A DNA stretch of 64,000 nucleotides from JAIXWP01 sp046309775 (GTDB lineage: Bacteria; Bacteroidota; Bacteroidia; Flavobacteriales_D; Sanyastnellaceae). The position numbers and the translations under genes were made by a program. The notes beneath the pieces were generated by a model. The model worked only from the letters and a program-made list of their open reading frames with translations. It ran no database searches and had not been told where the DNA came from. The stretch lies in NCBI GenBank assembly GCA_046309775.1, contig JBKCOM010000011.1:27731-91730 (forward strand), in the 5' to 3' direction. Of this stretch, positions 9,942 to 19,283 are shown piece after piece (the first letter of the stretch is position 1; every line of letters starts with the position of its first letter).

Positions 9942-12269
9942 ATGCATTATCTCGAACAGGAATTATATGACCTTGTGAGAAATGACGACGGAGTTTTTGA
10001 TTTTATTCAAAACTCTGTCTCTGATGGCATGTGGTATCTCAATGTCGATGAGCCCACTCATATCTGGATGAATTATAGGTTTTGGGAGACATTTGGATAC
10101 AATAAAGATGCTCTTCCAAAAGACAGTTATGAGTTGATAATGGAAATTATTAACGAGGAGGATTATAAGATTTCTCAAGGTCTTTGGGAAGCGCATTATG
10201 CTGGTCGTTCTGCGATGTACGATCAGATTGTTCGTTACACACATGCCGACGGACATTTAATGTATATCCATTGTAGAGGTCGAGTGGTGAATTTTGTCAA
10301 CGGTCAACCCACAAGAATGTTGGGGATACATATTGACGTTACCGAAGAGTTTCTCAATAAACAAAGAGAGCTTCAAAGTAAAGATGATTTACTTGATAGT
10401 GTTTATCGAACCATTCCAGGCGCGGTAATGCGGTATACAAGATACTCCGACGGACGCGAGCAATTGAATTTTGTAAGTGAAGGAATCTATAATTTATACA
10501 AAGTTACTGCTGCGGATGCCGCTCGCGATTTGAGCACGCTGTGGAGTAAAATTGATCCTGAATTTATTCCCGGTTTTATTGAGTCAATGAGTGAGTCTGA
10601 GAAGAATTGCAGCTCTTGGTACTACAAATGGAAGGTAAATCATGATGAGAATACATCCGTTTGGTTGCAAGGACGAGGAGAACCAGTAAGAGTAGAGGGG
10701 ACAGGAACTCAGTGGACGTCTGTACTTATAGATGTAACAGCTCAAATGGAGGCTGAGGCAAAGCTGGCTAAAGAGCAGACAAGATTCCGTGCACTCATAC
10801 AAAACGGTAATGATGTTTATATTGTAACGAAACCAGAAGAAGTATTATATGTGAGTCCGAATATTGAAAAGATGTTGGGCTACAGTGTAGAAGAGTTTCT
10901 CAAGATTCCAGTTCATTTGTTTGTTCATCCGGAGGACATGCCGTTGCGCTGGGATGAGATGAAGAATGATGGCGACGTGCTGACAATTGATTATCGTGCT
11001 TTACATAAGGATGGAAATTATAGATGGATTCAGGCATCAGGTATTAATCAATCGCATATTCCAGAAATTGGGGCGATGGTATTTAGTCTGCGAGATATTA
11101 CTGATTTAAAAAAGAAAGAAGAGGAAATTCTCTCCTTGAATGCAGAGCTAGATGAGAAAGTAAAGATGAGAACTGCTGAGTTGATGCGCAGTGAGTTTTT
11201 ACTACGTGAAGCTCAAAAGCTTGCTAAGCTTGGTTCTTGGGAATTCGATATCATCAATAATTCGATTAAATGGTCGCCTGAGTTGCATGTGATCATGGGA
11301 GTTCCTATTGGAGAAATTCCTCCTGACTTTGAAGAACATCGCAAATTTTTTCAAGGGACATATTTTGATTTGCTCTCGGAAAAAGTAAGAGCAGCGATCA
11401 ATGAAGGGGTGTCTTATGAGTTAGATCTACCGCTCACACGACCTGATGGTTCGACAGGTTGGATTTTGGCTAAAGGAATGGCAGTGAGAGACAGTAGTGG
11501 CCGCACCATCACTCTTGTCGGGACAGCCCTTGATATAACGGAACGAAAAAAGTGGGAGGAAGATTTGCGATTGAATAAAGAGCAACTTCAAAATACAAAT
11601 GAAGAATTAGAAGCATTTGCATATAGTGTTTCTCACGACTTGAGAGCTCCGCTTAGAGGTATCAACGGATGGACGACCGCGCTCAAAGAAGATTATGGAG
11701 AAAAGTTGGACAATCAGGCTCATGAATATATCAATCGTGTGATCAGTGAGGCGGAACATATGAACGAGCTTATTGAAGGCTTACTTACCTTGTCTAGAGT
11801 AACAAGGCATAGTTTTAAATCTGAGCTATTTTCCTTGAGTGATTTAGTGAAAGCGATAATACAGCGATATCAATTATCTATGGATTGTTCCAACTACGAA
11901 TTCGATATACAAGACGGCGTGATCATTAGAGGAGACAAGGCTTTGGTAAAAGTGGCTGTGGAAAATGTGATATCAAATGCAATTAAATTTTCTTCTAAGG
12001 TTTCGAAGCCTAAGGTGAAATTTTATGCAAATATTAGTGCCAATGAAAGTGATTTATATTTTGAAGATAACGGTGCAGGTTTTAATGTAGACAATGCGAA
12101 GACTTTGTATACCCCGTTTCAACGTTTTCACAGAAAATCGGAATTTAATGGAACGGGTATTGGGCTAGCTACCGTTAAACGAGTGGTGAATGCTCACAAG
12201 GGCATTATCAATATTGAAAGCGAGATTGGAAATGGTACTTTAGTTAACATTATTATGCCAAACAACTGA
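9942..12269 (+). CDS. PAS-domain sensor histidine kinase
   Basis: Cytoplasmic sensor kinase of 775 aa with no obvious membrane segment. Four PAS/PAC units can be followed at about 12-130, 145-265, 275-395 and 425-545; several end in the PAC-type 'DITD' or 'DITERK'. A coiled coil ('EEEILSLNAELDEKVKMRTAELMR') precedes the last one. The HisKA domain carries the phosphoacceptor His565 in 'YSVSHDLRAPLRG'. The ATPase domain follows with the N-box 'NVISNAIKF', G1 'EDNGAGF' and G2 'GTGIGLATV'. This layout is typical of soluble kinases of the bacteriophytochrome/PAS type found with Rcp1-like receivers, but there is no GAF or PHY domain here, so the signal is unknown. The next gene starts 2 bp later. 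Confidence 0.9.
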   Translation: MHYLEQELYDLVRNDDGVFDFIQNSVSDGMWYLNVDEPTHIWMNYRFWETFGYNKDALPKDSYELIMEIINEEDYKISQGLWEAHYAGRSAMYDQIVRYTHADGHLMYIHCRGRVVNFVNGQPTRMLGIHIDVTEEFLNKQRELQSKDDLLDSVYRTIPGAVMRYTRYSDGREQLNFVSEGIYNLYKVTAADAARDLSTLWSKIDPEFIPGFIESMSESEKNCSSWYYKWKVNHDENTSVWLQGRGEPVRVEGTGTQWTSVLIDVTAQMEAEAKLAKEQTRFRALIQNGNDVYIVTKPEEVLYVSPNIEKMLGYSVEEFLKIPVHLFVHPEDMPLRWDEMKNDGDVLTIDYRALHKDGNYRWIQASGINQSHIPEIGAMVFSLRDITDLKKKEEEILSLNAELDEKVKMRTAELMRSEFLLREAQKLAKLGSWEFDIINNSIKWSPELHVIMGVPIGEIPPDFEEHRKFFQGTYFDLLSEKVRAAINEGVSYELDLPLTRPDGSTGWILAKGMAVRDSSGRTITLVGTALDITERKKWEEDLRLNKEQLQNTNEELEAFAYSVSHDLRAPLRGINGWTTALKEDYGEKLDNQAHEYINRVISEAEHMNELIEGLLTLSRVTRHSFKSELFSLSDLVKAIIQRYQLSMDCSNYEFDIQDGVIIRGDKALVKVAVENVISNAIKFSSKVSKPKVKFYANISANESDLYFEDNGAGFNVDNAKTLYTPFQRFHRKSEFNGTGIGLATVKRVVNAHKGIINIESEIGNGTLVNIIMPNN

Positions 12270-12271
12270 AA

Positions 12272-12721
12272 ATGTATACCAGAGAAATTATTTTAATAGA
12301 GGACAATCCAAGCGATGTAGAGCTCACGAAAAGAGCTTTTAAGAAAGCTCGCATTTCGAATCCCCTTCGCGTCTTCGATAATGGTCAATCGGCTATTGAC
12401 TATTTGAGCGATTATGTCTCATCGGAGAAACGAAAAGGTGACACACCTCTGCTGGTTTTGCTGGATGTAAATCTTCCCGTAATGAGCGGGTTAGAAGTGC
12501 TTCGATTTATCAAATCGAATGCTCATTTGAAAAAAGTATTAGTGGTTATGTTGACTACAAGCTCTGAGAATAGAGATCTAGAACAGGCTTATGAACTTGG
12601 AGCGAATAGTTATATCATAAAGCTAGTTGACTTTGAGAAGTTCTCCGATCTGGTGGCGCAGATTGGAATGTATTGGATGGTAATCAATGAGCCTCCGCGA
12701 ATAATAACTGACGATGTATGA
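12272..12721 (+). CDS. Single-domain response regulator (Rcp1-like)
   Basis: Stand-alone receiver of 149 aa. It shows the acidic pocket 'LIEDNPSD', the phosphoacceptor Asp65 in 'LLDVNLPVMSG' and the conserved Thr in 'VVMLTTSS'. The usual Lys-Pro pair in the beta5-alpha5 loop reads 'IIKLVDFEKF', so the cis-Pro is replaced by Leu. It has no output domain and probably shuttles phosphate or docks onto a partner. It sits 2 bp after the kinase gene and overlaps the next gene by 4 bp (ATGA), so the set is translated as one unit. Confidence 0.88.
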   Translation: MYTREIILIEDNPSDVELTKRAFKKARISNPLRVFDNGQSAIDYLSDYVSSEKRKGDTPLLVLLDVNLPVMSGLEVLRFIKSNAHLKKVLVVMLTTSSENRDLEQAYELGANSYIIKLVDFEKFSDLVAQIGMYWMVINEPPRIITDDV

Positions 12722-14604
12722 ATTCAAAAATAGCAGTATTAGTTATTGAAGATAATGATAGTGATTTTGCTCTCATCACTCGTGAACTAGAGCGTTCTGG
12801 CTTTAAGGTTGACGCTGCACGCGTTGATTCCGCCGAATTGATGCAGGAGGCATTAAGGCAAAAAAAATGGGACATCGTCATATCGGATTATTTGATACCT
12901 GGGTTTGGAGGTGAAGAAGCGTTAGAGGAATTAAAAAAATCTGATTTGGACATTCCTTTCATTCTCATTTCAGGAACGGTAGGTGAGGAGCACGCTGTAA
13001 ATATTATGCGAAAAGGTGCAAGTGATTATCTAATGAAAGATAAGCTTACGCGTCTAGGGTCTGTTGTTGATAGGGAATTGAAAGAAGTGATAATTCGCAA
13101 CGAGCGAAGACAAGCCATTGAATCATTAAGGGAGACAAGTTTGATCATGCATCATGCTCAAAACTTGGCCTCACTGGGAAGTTGGCAATGGGATATCAAA
13201 ACAAATCACGTGACATGGTCTGATGAGCTTTACTCCATTTATGGTGTTGATCCGCTCACATTCAATGCGACGTTTGAGAGCTATCTTCAACTGGTTCATG
13301 CCGAAGATAGGGAGCGTGTGGAAAAACATATACTCAAGGCATTAACCTCCAAGTCATCCGTTCAGTTTGAAGAAAGAATAGTGCGACCAGATGGGGCTGT
13401 GAGGCATCTTCGTTCGTGGGGAGCTGTACTGCTTGGTAGTGATGGAAATCCTACCAAAATGCACGGTGCGTGTTTGGATATTACCGATAGCAAAAGGGTA
13501 TTAGAGACCTTAAGTTGGAGCGAACAGCGTTTCAAATCGCTAGTAGCAAACATCAGTGACGTTATTACGTTGCTAGATATTCAGGGAAAAATTCTTTATC
13601 AATCCGCTTCAATAAAAAATGTTTTGGGATATGATGAAGAAGAATTGGTCGGTAGAAGTGTTTGGGAGTTTGTACATCCTGATGATCTGGAGCACGTTGC
13701 AGATATTTTCAAAGAGAGTGTTAGAATAGAAGGATATTCTGTGCTCATAGAGTTTAGATTCAAGAGCAAATCAGGAAGGTATATTCAAATGGAGGCGCAG
13801 GGCAACAATCAATTAGCCAATCCTGCGATTAAAGGCGTTGTCGTGAATTCTAGGGATATTACTGAGCGCAAGGCAGCCGAAGAAGAGTTGCGCGCTAAGA
13901 ATGTTCAATTGGAAAAAACCAATGAGGAAATTGACCGATTTGTTTACAGCACATCCCACGATTTGAGAGCTCCGCTTTTATCCGTCTTAGGTTTGATAGA
14001 AATGTGCGAGGATTTTTATCCTGAAAATGAAGACCTGCATGCCCTTTATGGTATGATGAAGACGAGCATTCAGCGCTCTGATGCGATCATTAAAAGTATT
14101 ATTGATTACAGTCGAAACGCACGCCTTGAGGTGGCTCCAGAGCTTTTGAATTTGCAAGAAATGGCTGAAGGGTTTATCGAGAATATCAAATACATGGAGC
14201 AAGCAAAAGGGATATTGTTTATGGTAGAAGGCAAGGCACCAGTAGATTTTTATTCAGATAGAACAAGGGTCTTCACCATTATTAATAATTTGCTTACGAA
14301 TGCCGTGAAGTATCAGAGACCGGAGTCCATGGAGAAAAAGGTTTGCTTTGAATTTTTTGTAGAAGAAGAAACGGCAACAATACGAGTAAGAGACAATGGC
14401 GAAGGAATTCCAAACGAAAAGTTTGATAGCATCTTCAATATGTTTTATCGACTTAGCAACCAATCCGTAGGTTCTGGCCTAGGTCTGTATATATGCAAAG
14501 AAATGGTACAGCGACTTGGAGGCTCCATCCATGTTGAATCGAAAGTACAAGAGGGCACCACATTCACTATTACACTACCCAATCTAATATCCAAGGCGCA
14601 ATGA
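12718..14604 (+). CDS. Hybrid protein: receiver - PAS - PAS - histidine kinase
   Basis: Protein of 628 aa with an N-terminal receiver (about 1-125; acidic pair 'IEDNDSD', phosphoacceptor Asp57 in 'ISDYLIPG', Lys in 'LMKDKL'). Two PAS/PAC units follow (about 145-260 and 265-385), then HisKA with His414 in 'STSHDLRAPLLSV' and an ATPase domain ('NNLLTNAVKY', 'DNGEGIPNEKF', 'GSGLGLYICKEM'). No membrane segments are seen. It probably receives phosphate through its own receiver from the upstream kinase or receiver, and passes it to the last receiver, forming a branched relay. It overlaps both neighbours by 4 bp. Confidence 0.9.
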   Translation: MNSKIAVLVIEDNDSDFALITRELERSGFKVDAARVDSAELMQEALRQKKWDIVISDYLIPGFGGEEALEELKKSDLDIPFILISGTVGEEHAVNIMRKGASDYLMKDKLTRLGSVVDRELKEVIIRNERRQAIESLRETSLIMHHAQNLASLGSWQWDIKTNHVTWSDELYSIYGVDPLTFNATFESYLQLVHAEDRERVEKHILKALTSKSSVQFEERIVRPDGAVRHLRSWGAVLLGSDGNPTKMHGACLDITDSKRVLETLSWSEQRFKSLVANISDVITLLDIQGKILYQSASIKNVLGYDEEELVGRSVWEFVHPDDLEHVADIFKESVRIEGYSVLIEFRFKSKSGRYIQMEAQGNNQLANPAIKGVVVNSRDITERKAAEEELRAKNVQLEKTNEEIDRFVYSTSHDLRAPLLSVLGLIEMCEDFYPENEDLHALYGMMKTSIQRSDAIIKSIIDYSRNARLEVAPELLNLQEMAEGFIENIKYMEQAKGILFMVEGKAPVDFYSDRTRVFTIINNLLTNAVKYQRPESMEKKVCFEFFVEEETATIRVRDNGEGIPNEKFDSIFNMFYRLSNQSVGSGLGLYICKEMVQRLGGSIHVESKVQEGTTFTITLPNLISKAQ

Positions 14605-14996
14605 GAACTATATTATTAATAGATGACGACGCTATCTCAAACTTTTTGAGCAAGTCGATGATCGAGAAGTCTGGGATTTTTGACAAAGTCTACGTTTATA
14701 ATTCAGGCAATGGAGCTTTGGATTTTTTGAGGGCGTGCATCAACGGCAACCAAGAGTTTCCCGAGATCATTCTGCTCGATGTCATGATGCCTGTCATGGA
14801 TGGCTTCACTTTTCTCGAAGAGTTTATGAAGTTTGATGGCAGCCACATCCAAAATGTAAAGGTGTGCATGCTTACTAGTTCCTTAGATCCTAAGGATCGT
14901 CAGCAGGCCGATGCATACCCGCAAGTGGTCGAATTTATTAGTAAACCCATCAACCAGGAGAAGATCAAGAAATTTATGTCCCTCATTGATAATTAG
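14601..14996 (+). CDS. Single-domain response regulator, last gene of the relay operon
   Basis: Receiver of 131 aa with acidic residues 'IDDDAIS', phosphoacceptor Asp60 in 'LLDVMMPVMDGF', Thr in 'CMLTSS' and an intact Lys-Pro in 'FISKPINQ'. There is no DNA-binding or enzymatic output domain. The start codon overlaps the stop of the preceding kinase gene (ATGA). The four-gene set lacks a transcription factor, so its output must be a protein-protein contact or a partner encoded elsewhere. No clear terminator follows; the next gene starts 67 bp on. Confidence 0.88.
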   Translation: MRTILLIDDDAISNFLSKSMIEKSGIFDKVYVYNSGNGALDFLRACINGNQEFPEIILLDVMMPVMDGFTFLEEFMKFDGSHIQNVKVCMLTSSLDPKDRQQADAYPQVVEFISKPINQEKIKKFMSLIDN

Positions 14997-15063
14997 CGGT
15001 GTGAATCGAAAAAATTAGTATTATTGTAGTAAGAATGTTAACCTACACCAAACCAAATTCTCA

Positions 15064-16032
15064 ATGAAATCAATTTTTACTCTTGCTTTTTCAGTTGTTT
15101 CAATGGCACAAGTTCTCGCTTCAGACGTACAACTTGTAGTTCAAAAAGTGGAGAATAATGGCATTGTACCAGGGAATACTTATCGTGTTTATGCGCAATT
15201 GCCTTCGGAAGATTATTCGGTACATGCGGTATGGGGTGATACCCAACACCCACTAGTTATCGAAAGTACTGCCCCATTTTATCAGCATCCTCTAGGCCAA
15301 TATAGCAGCAATGGTATTCACCAAAATATCATTGATATCGCCCCAGAAATTGAATTCGATTCTTTTATTACCCTCGGATATTCTGACTCAGAGGGTAACA
15401 GCCTTTGGGACATCGGAGTGGATTTCAACTCATTCGATGAAGGCGGAGAAATCCTCACCAATAATGGAGCTTGGTTCTTATTGCCAGAAAATGAAAAATG
15501 CGCGCCTGTGGGCAGCGCCAATCTGGTTTTGTTAGGTCAATTCACCACACAAGGCGTTGCTACCGGTACTCTAAATCTTCAAGGTTGGAGCACTGGAAAG
15601 CAAACTTGGAATGCTCTTGGTCTCACTTTCGTAACTACCGATGCAAAAACTTTTGGTTGCACTGACGCTAGTGCTAGCAATTTCAATCCAAACGCAAACT
15701 TCAATGATGGTTCATGCATTACGACTGCCAGCGAAGGTGTCTTGAATACACAAGAATTAGTAGCATCTCAATCTTGGTCTGTATTCCCTAACCCTGTTAG
15801 AGATAATCTTGTACATATTCAATTCTCTAAAGGCTTCACATTATCTCCAAATGCTGTTCTCGAAATTTTTGATATGAGCGGTAAGCGCCTTGCACAACAT
15901 GTAATGTCTAACGGAAGTTGGACAGCTTCTAATCGATTAACTGTTAATCAGCAATTAGCGGCAGGAACTTATAAAATTGTAATTTCTCAAGATGGTAAGT
16001 CGGAGGCGCAGACGCTGATTGTAGCAAAGTAA
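15064..16032 (+). CDS. T9SS-secreted protein of unknown function
   Basis: Secreted protein of 322 aa with a signal peptide (cut near 'QVLASD'), a beta-rich body of about 190 residues that I do not recognise, and the short Cys/Asp module 'GCTDASASNFNPNANF...DGSC' (about residues 199-219). This module is common in marine Bacteroidota secreted proteins and resembles thrombospondin-type calcium-binding stretches. A type A T9SS sorting domain follows ('SVFPNPVRDNLVHIQF' to 'AAGTYKIVISQDG'). The protein encoded at 24634-27126 shares the same N-terminal theme ('NTYRVYAQ' versus 'HTTYRIYAE', and 'YDSYVTIG' versus 'FDSFITLG') and the same Cys/Asp module, so the two are distant relatives. It converges with the next gene, 3 bp between stops. 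Confidence 0.75.
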   Translation: MKSIFTLAFSVVSMAQVLASDVQLVVQKVENNGIVPGNTYRVYAQLPSEDYSVHAVWGDTQHPLVIESTAPFYQHPLGQYSSNGIHQNIIDIAPEIEFDSFITLGYSDSEGNSLWDIGVDFNSFDEGGEILTNNGAWFLLPENEKCAPVGSANLVLLGQFTTQGVATGTLNLQGWSTGKQTWNALGLTFVTTDAKTFGCTDASASNFNPNANFNDGSCITTASEGVLNTQELVASQSWSVFPNPVRDNLVHIQFSKGFTLSPNAVLEIFDMSGKRLAQHVMSNGSWTASNRLTVNQQLAAGTYKIVISQDGKSEAQTLIVAK

Positions 16033-16035
16033 GCC

Positions 16036-18732
16036 TTATCTAAAAAGACATATATGACCTTGTTTCCGCCGGCTTAAGCCGGCGGAGTCGTTAAATTGAA
16101 TGTCATATTGATAGATGCCATTAGTGGCAAAATTCTCACCATCACGCACATCACCAACCCAGGCCTTTTCTGGATCAGTATTAGAGAATATCAATGTTCC
16201 CCAGCGATCATAAATTTTACAGCTATAGGCTGTAATGCCGGTCATCACGGGTATCCAAACATCATTCACGCCGTCACCATTGGGTGAGAATGAGTTTGGA
16301 GCGTAAAACATATAGCCATCAATAAATACCCTGCCCACTTGTGTGTCTGAACAGCCGTATTCATTTATAACAGTTTGCGTAATCGTTTGATAGCCTCCTT
16401 GAATAAATGAATACTGAAAATCACAATCGTTGCTTTCACCGCCGTCGCTCGTGATATAACTGCAGTTCACTGCATCTTCACTCAAGTTTATAACCTGCAC
16501 CGTAGGATTTAGTATATCGAGATTATCTCCAAGAATTTCAAAAGCAGCAGTTGGAGAGGGGTTTACAGTGACTGCGTCCTCGAGGTTGTAAAAGATTTCT
16601 CTCACGCAACCTGAGGTGGTATATCCAAGCACCGTGATATCGTATACACCAGGGTTCTGATAGATGTGAGCACCCGCTCCTGCCGTTGATTCCTGAGAAT
16701 CCCCAAAAGTCCATTCGTAGAAAATGGGGGTGTCTGATGTGAAGTCAGTGGAAAAATTCAGAAGCATTGGAGCGCAGCCGGGAGTGCTATTTATAATCGG
16801 GGTGAATTCTGGATCCGTTACGACCCAAACATCTTCTGTGTATGTTTTGGTGCAGCCGTTTTCAGATATCGAAAGTTCTACAGGATAAATCCCAGGAGCA
16901 TTGAAGCTTATATTTTGCGGGCTCTGCGCCGAAGAGGTGGTCGCTGTCGCTGTGGCGCCGAAATTCCAGGAAAAAATGGCGTCGCTTATTGAATTGCCTT
17001 CACCGAAAAAATCAAAAGCATTCGTTGAAAAACACTGTGGCTCTGGAGCTTCAAAAAATGGATCAAGCAAGTCAAAGATCTCAAAGTTTATAGAGGCCGT
17101 ATCAGGACACGTAAAAGGAGCTGATACAATTAATGAGATAACATATGCTCCGGTATCTGGAAAAGTAAATTCAGGGTTAGGCACTGCAGATATATCTCCG
17201 CCGAAGACGGTGCCAAAGTCCCATAAATAATTTTGTGCATTCGTACTGTTTTGAGTGAATGTGTAAGTAAGTCCTGCACAAAAACTCTCTTGCGGGTTGA
17301 TGGCTGCAACTGGTTCGGGTGGATTGTCGAGATTCAGGACGTCGTTGGCAAAACAACCATTATCTTCCACTGAAAGACTTACCTGGTAAGTGGTTTGTTC
17401 TTGAAGAAGAACAATGTCTTGAGGGTTTTGATTAGTAGAAGAACTTGGAACGGATCCCGGGCCAAAATCCCAGTTGAAGATAGCGTTATCATTTCCATTT
17501 GTGGTCGCCAAAAAGTCATATTTGACATTAGGGTAGTCGCATTCTCCTTGGCCAACGCTGATGCTAACTTCAAGAGGTGGACGTGCATCGAATACCGCGT
17601 TTGCAGTGTCTGCACAAGTCCAACCTGGATTCGCAATCAATTGAACATTATACAATCCGGGTGCTGGATAGGTATAGGATGGGTTGGCTTCTTCACTCAC
17701 ATCAGTGCTTATTCCTTCTACACCGAAATCCCACGCAAAGAATGAGGCGTTGGTGGATATATTTTCAAATGAAACCGTAAGGCCGTCACAAAATGAATCC
17801 TGTTCTGGGATAGATGCGATGATATTCGGGTCGCACAAGGTAACGTTGAACTGAAAGTCCCGATGCGAGCGATTAATAAGGATTCCATCGCGATATTCAC
17901 TCACACAGACTCCAATTACATACTGTCCCATCTGAGTTGCCGTTCCTGTGATATATCCCGTTTCAGGATTGATGCTAAATTCTGGAGAAGAAGCGATTTG
18001 ATAATTTTCATCATAGCCATTCGACCATACGACGTCTGTATACGGACCTGGAGCCAGTGGATTGGGTGCAGGTGAATTTGCAGAGCCTCCGTGATATGGA
18101 GTACAAAACTCATATACAAGCGAATCACCATCGATATCAGTAGCGCCATGGTCAAAAAAGAATTCTGCATTTGCACAAAGCGCTGCTGGAGGGAAATTAT
18201 CGAAACTCGCCGAGCTGTTATTGCCTTCAGGTAAGATATTCGTTCCAGGTATTTCGGTATATAGCGTTATTCCTGTTCCGTTTGGATTTACTAGATTTGA
18301 AATAGAAGGATTGCGACAACAACGTTGGTGGACTAAATAATATCCAAATTCACTTGGAGGAACCGTAATAGTAGTATTATAGGTTGCCCTTTCTATGCAT
18401 AGATCGGGGGGAAGAATAAAACACGGATTCTCGAGCTCAACGGGAACTTGCTCAATATTGGATTGCAATAAAGGGATTTCGTCAGTGTAGACAGAAAAGT
18501 TTGTTTGTTTTTCAAATGCCGTCAGTAAAATTTGCTGGTCGAATTGAGTGTTGTTTTGATTGGCAGGCCCACAGTCGCGATATACAATGACGGTCACATA
18601 ATAATTGTCATTCCCTAAATACTCATAAAAAATCTCCCCACCAACAAGGTGGGTTGCTTTTACCGAAGCATGAGAAATCATCACAAGCAAACTGAGTAAA
18701 AGTAAGTTCTTTATAGAGTGAAAGAGGTTCAT
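16036..18732 (-). CDS. PKD-repeat protein with gliding-motility-type (T9SS type B) C-terminal domain
   Basis: Large secreted protein of 898 aa with signal peptide 'LLLLSLLVMISHASVKA'. After an N-terminal domain ('THLVGGEIFYEYLGNDNYYV', common in Bacteroidota adhesin-like proteins) come several PKD-type repeats recognised by 'WDFG', 'WNFG' or 'WTFG' with 'YTYPAPGLYNVQL', 'FTFPDTGAYVISL' and 'IYQNPGVYDITVL'. The C-terminus is a type B sorting domain: 'NSFSPNGDGVNDVWIP', 'KIYDRWGTLIFSN', 'NGIYQYDI'. Type B domains are used by large surface adhesins such as SprB and often need a dedicated PorP-like partner, none of which is encoded nearby. A GC-rich perfect palindrome sits in the last codons. Confidence 0.88.
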   Translation of the reverse strand: MNLFHSIKNLLLLSLLVMISHASVKATHLVGGEIFYEYLGNDNYYVTVIVYRDCGPANQNNTQFDQQILLTAFEKQTNFSVYTDEIPLLQSNIEQVPVELENPCFILPPDLCIERATYNTTITVPPSEFGYYLVHQRCCRNPSISNLVNPNGTGITLYTEIPGTNILPEGNNSSASFDNFPPAALCANAEFFFDHGATDIDGDSLVYEFCTPYHGGSANSPAPNPLAPGPYTDVVWSNGYDENYQIASSPEFSINPETGYITGTATQMGQYVIGVCVSEYRDGILINRSHRDFQFNVTLCDPNIIASIPEQDSFCDGLTVSFENISTNASFFAWDFGVEGISTDVSEEANPSYTYPAPGLYNVQLIANPGWTCADTANAVFDARPPLEVSISVGQGECDYPNVKYDFLATTNGNDNAIFNWDFGPGSVPSSSTNQNPQDIVLLQEQTTYQVSLSVEDNGCFANDVLNLDNPPEPVAAINPQESFCAGLTYTFTQNSTNAQNYLWDFGTVFGGDISAVPNPEFTFPDTGAYVISLIVSAPFTCPDTASINFEIFDLLDPFFEAPEPQCFSTNAFDFFGEGNSISDAIFSWNFGATATATTSSAQSPQNISFNAPGIYPVELSISENGCTKTYTEDVWVVTDPEFTPIINSTPGCAPMLLNFSTDFTSDTPIFYEWTFGDSQESTAGAGAHIYQNPGVYDITVLGYTTSGCVREIFYNLEDAVTVNPSPTAAFEILGDNLDILNPTVQVINLSEDAVNCSYITSDGGESNDCDFQYSFIQGGYQTITQTVINEYGCSDTQVGRVFIDGYMFYAPNSFSPNGDGVNDVWIPVMTGITAYSCKIYDRWGTLIFSNTDPEKAWVGDVRDGENFATNGIYQYDIQFNDSAGLSRRKQGHICLFR
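16065..16086. repeat. 22-bp perfect GC-rich palindrome at a gene end
   Basis: Both strands read identically over 22 bp around the core CCGGCTTAAGCCGG. It lies inside the last 20 codons of the PKD protein gene and 33 bp from the stop of the convergent gene. There is no T-run next to it, so it is not a standard terminator, though it would block or pause transcription from either side. Confidence 0.6.
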
Positions 18733-18809
18733 TTTAAAGAATGCGATACTAATATAATCAATACAGCCAATTCCCTACTACATGACCAGAAACATCTTAC
18801 TTTCGTTGC

Positions 18810-19283
18810 ATGAATGAATGGTCACATTTGGATGAACAAGGGAAGGTCAAAATGGTTGACGTTGGCGATAAAAATGCCACCATACGTTTGGCTAAGGCCC
18901 AGGCTTTAGTGGTGTTGCCGCCTCATGTTCACAATCAATTAAAGGCCTCTGATTTCTCTACGGCCAAGGGCTCTGTGATACAAACGGCTGTAATTGCTGG
19001 TATCATGGCGGCAAAGAAAACGCCTGAGTTGATTCCTCTTTGCCACCAGCTTTTGCTCAATAGTGTGGATGTCCAAATCGAAGTAGTGGACACACATTTA
19101 CAAATAATCTGTTCTGTGAAGACATCGGGTAAAACCGGAGTTGAGATGGAGGCGCTCACGGGAGCGTCCGTCGCGGCTTTGACCGTTTATGATATGTGCA
19201 AGGCATTATCACATGATATTGAAATAAGTTCAATCCGTTTGTTGTCAAAGTCAGGTGGAAAAAACGATTATGAAAGAAAATAA
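18810..19283 (+). CDS. moaC: Cyclic pyranopterin monophosphate synthase MoaC
   Basis: MoaC, 157 aa, the usual length. It converts the MoaA product (3',8-cyclo-GTP) to cyclic pyranopterin monophosphate, an early step of molybdenum cofactor synthesis. Family motifs are all present: 'KMVDVGDK' near the N-terminus, 'LIPLCHQLLLNSV', 'KTSGKTGVEMEALTGASVAALTVYDMCKA' read across 107-135, and the end 'RLLSKSGGK'. It overlaps the next gene, a mobA-like nucleotidyltransferase, so the pair belongs to the same pathway. moaA, moaB, moaE and moeA are not in the window. Confidence 0.95.
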   Translation: MNEWSHLDEQGKVKMVDVGDKNATIRLAKAQALVVLPPHVHNQLKASDFSTAKGSVIQTAVIAGIMAAKKTPELIPLCHQLLLNSVDVQIEVVDTHLQIICSVKTSGKTGVEMEALTGASVAALTVYDMCKALSHDIEISSIRLLSKSGGKNDYERK

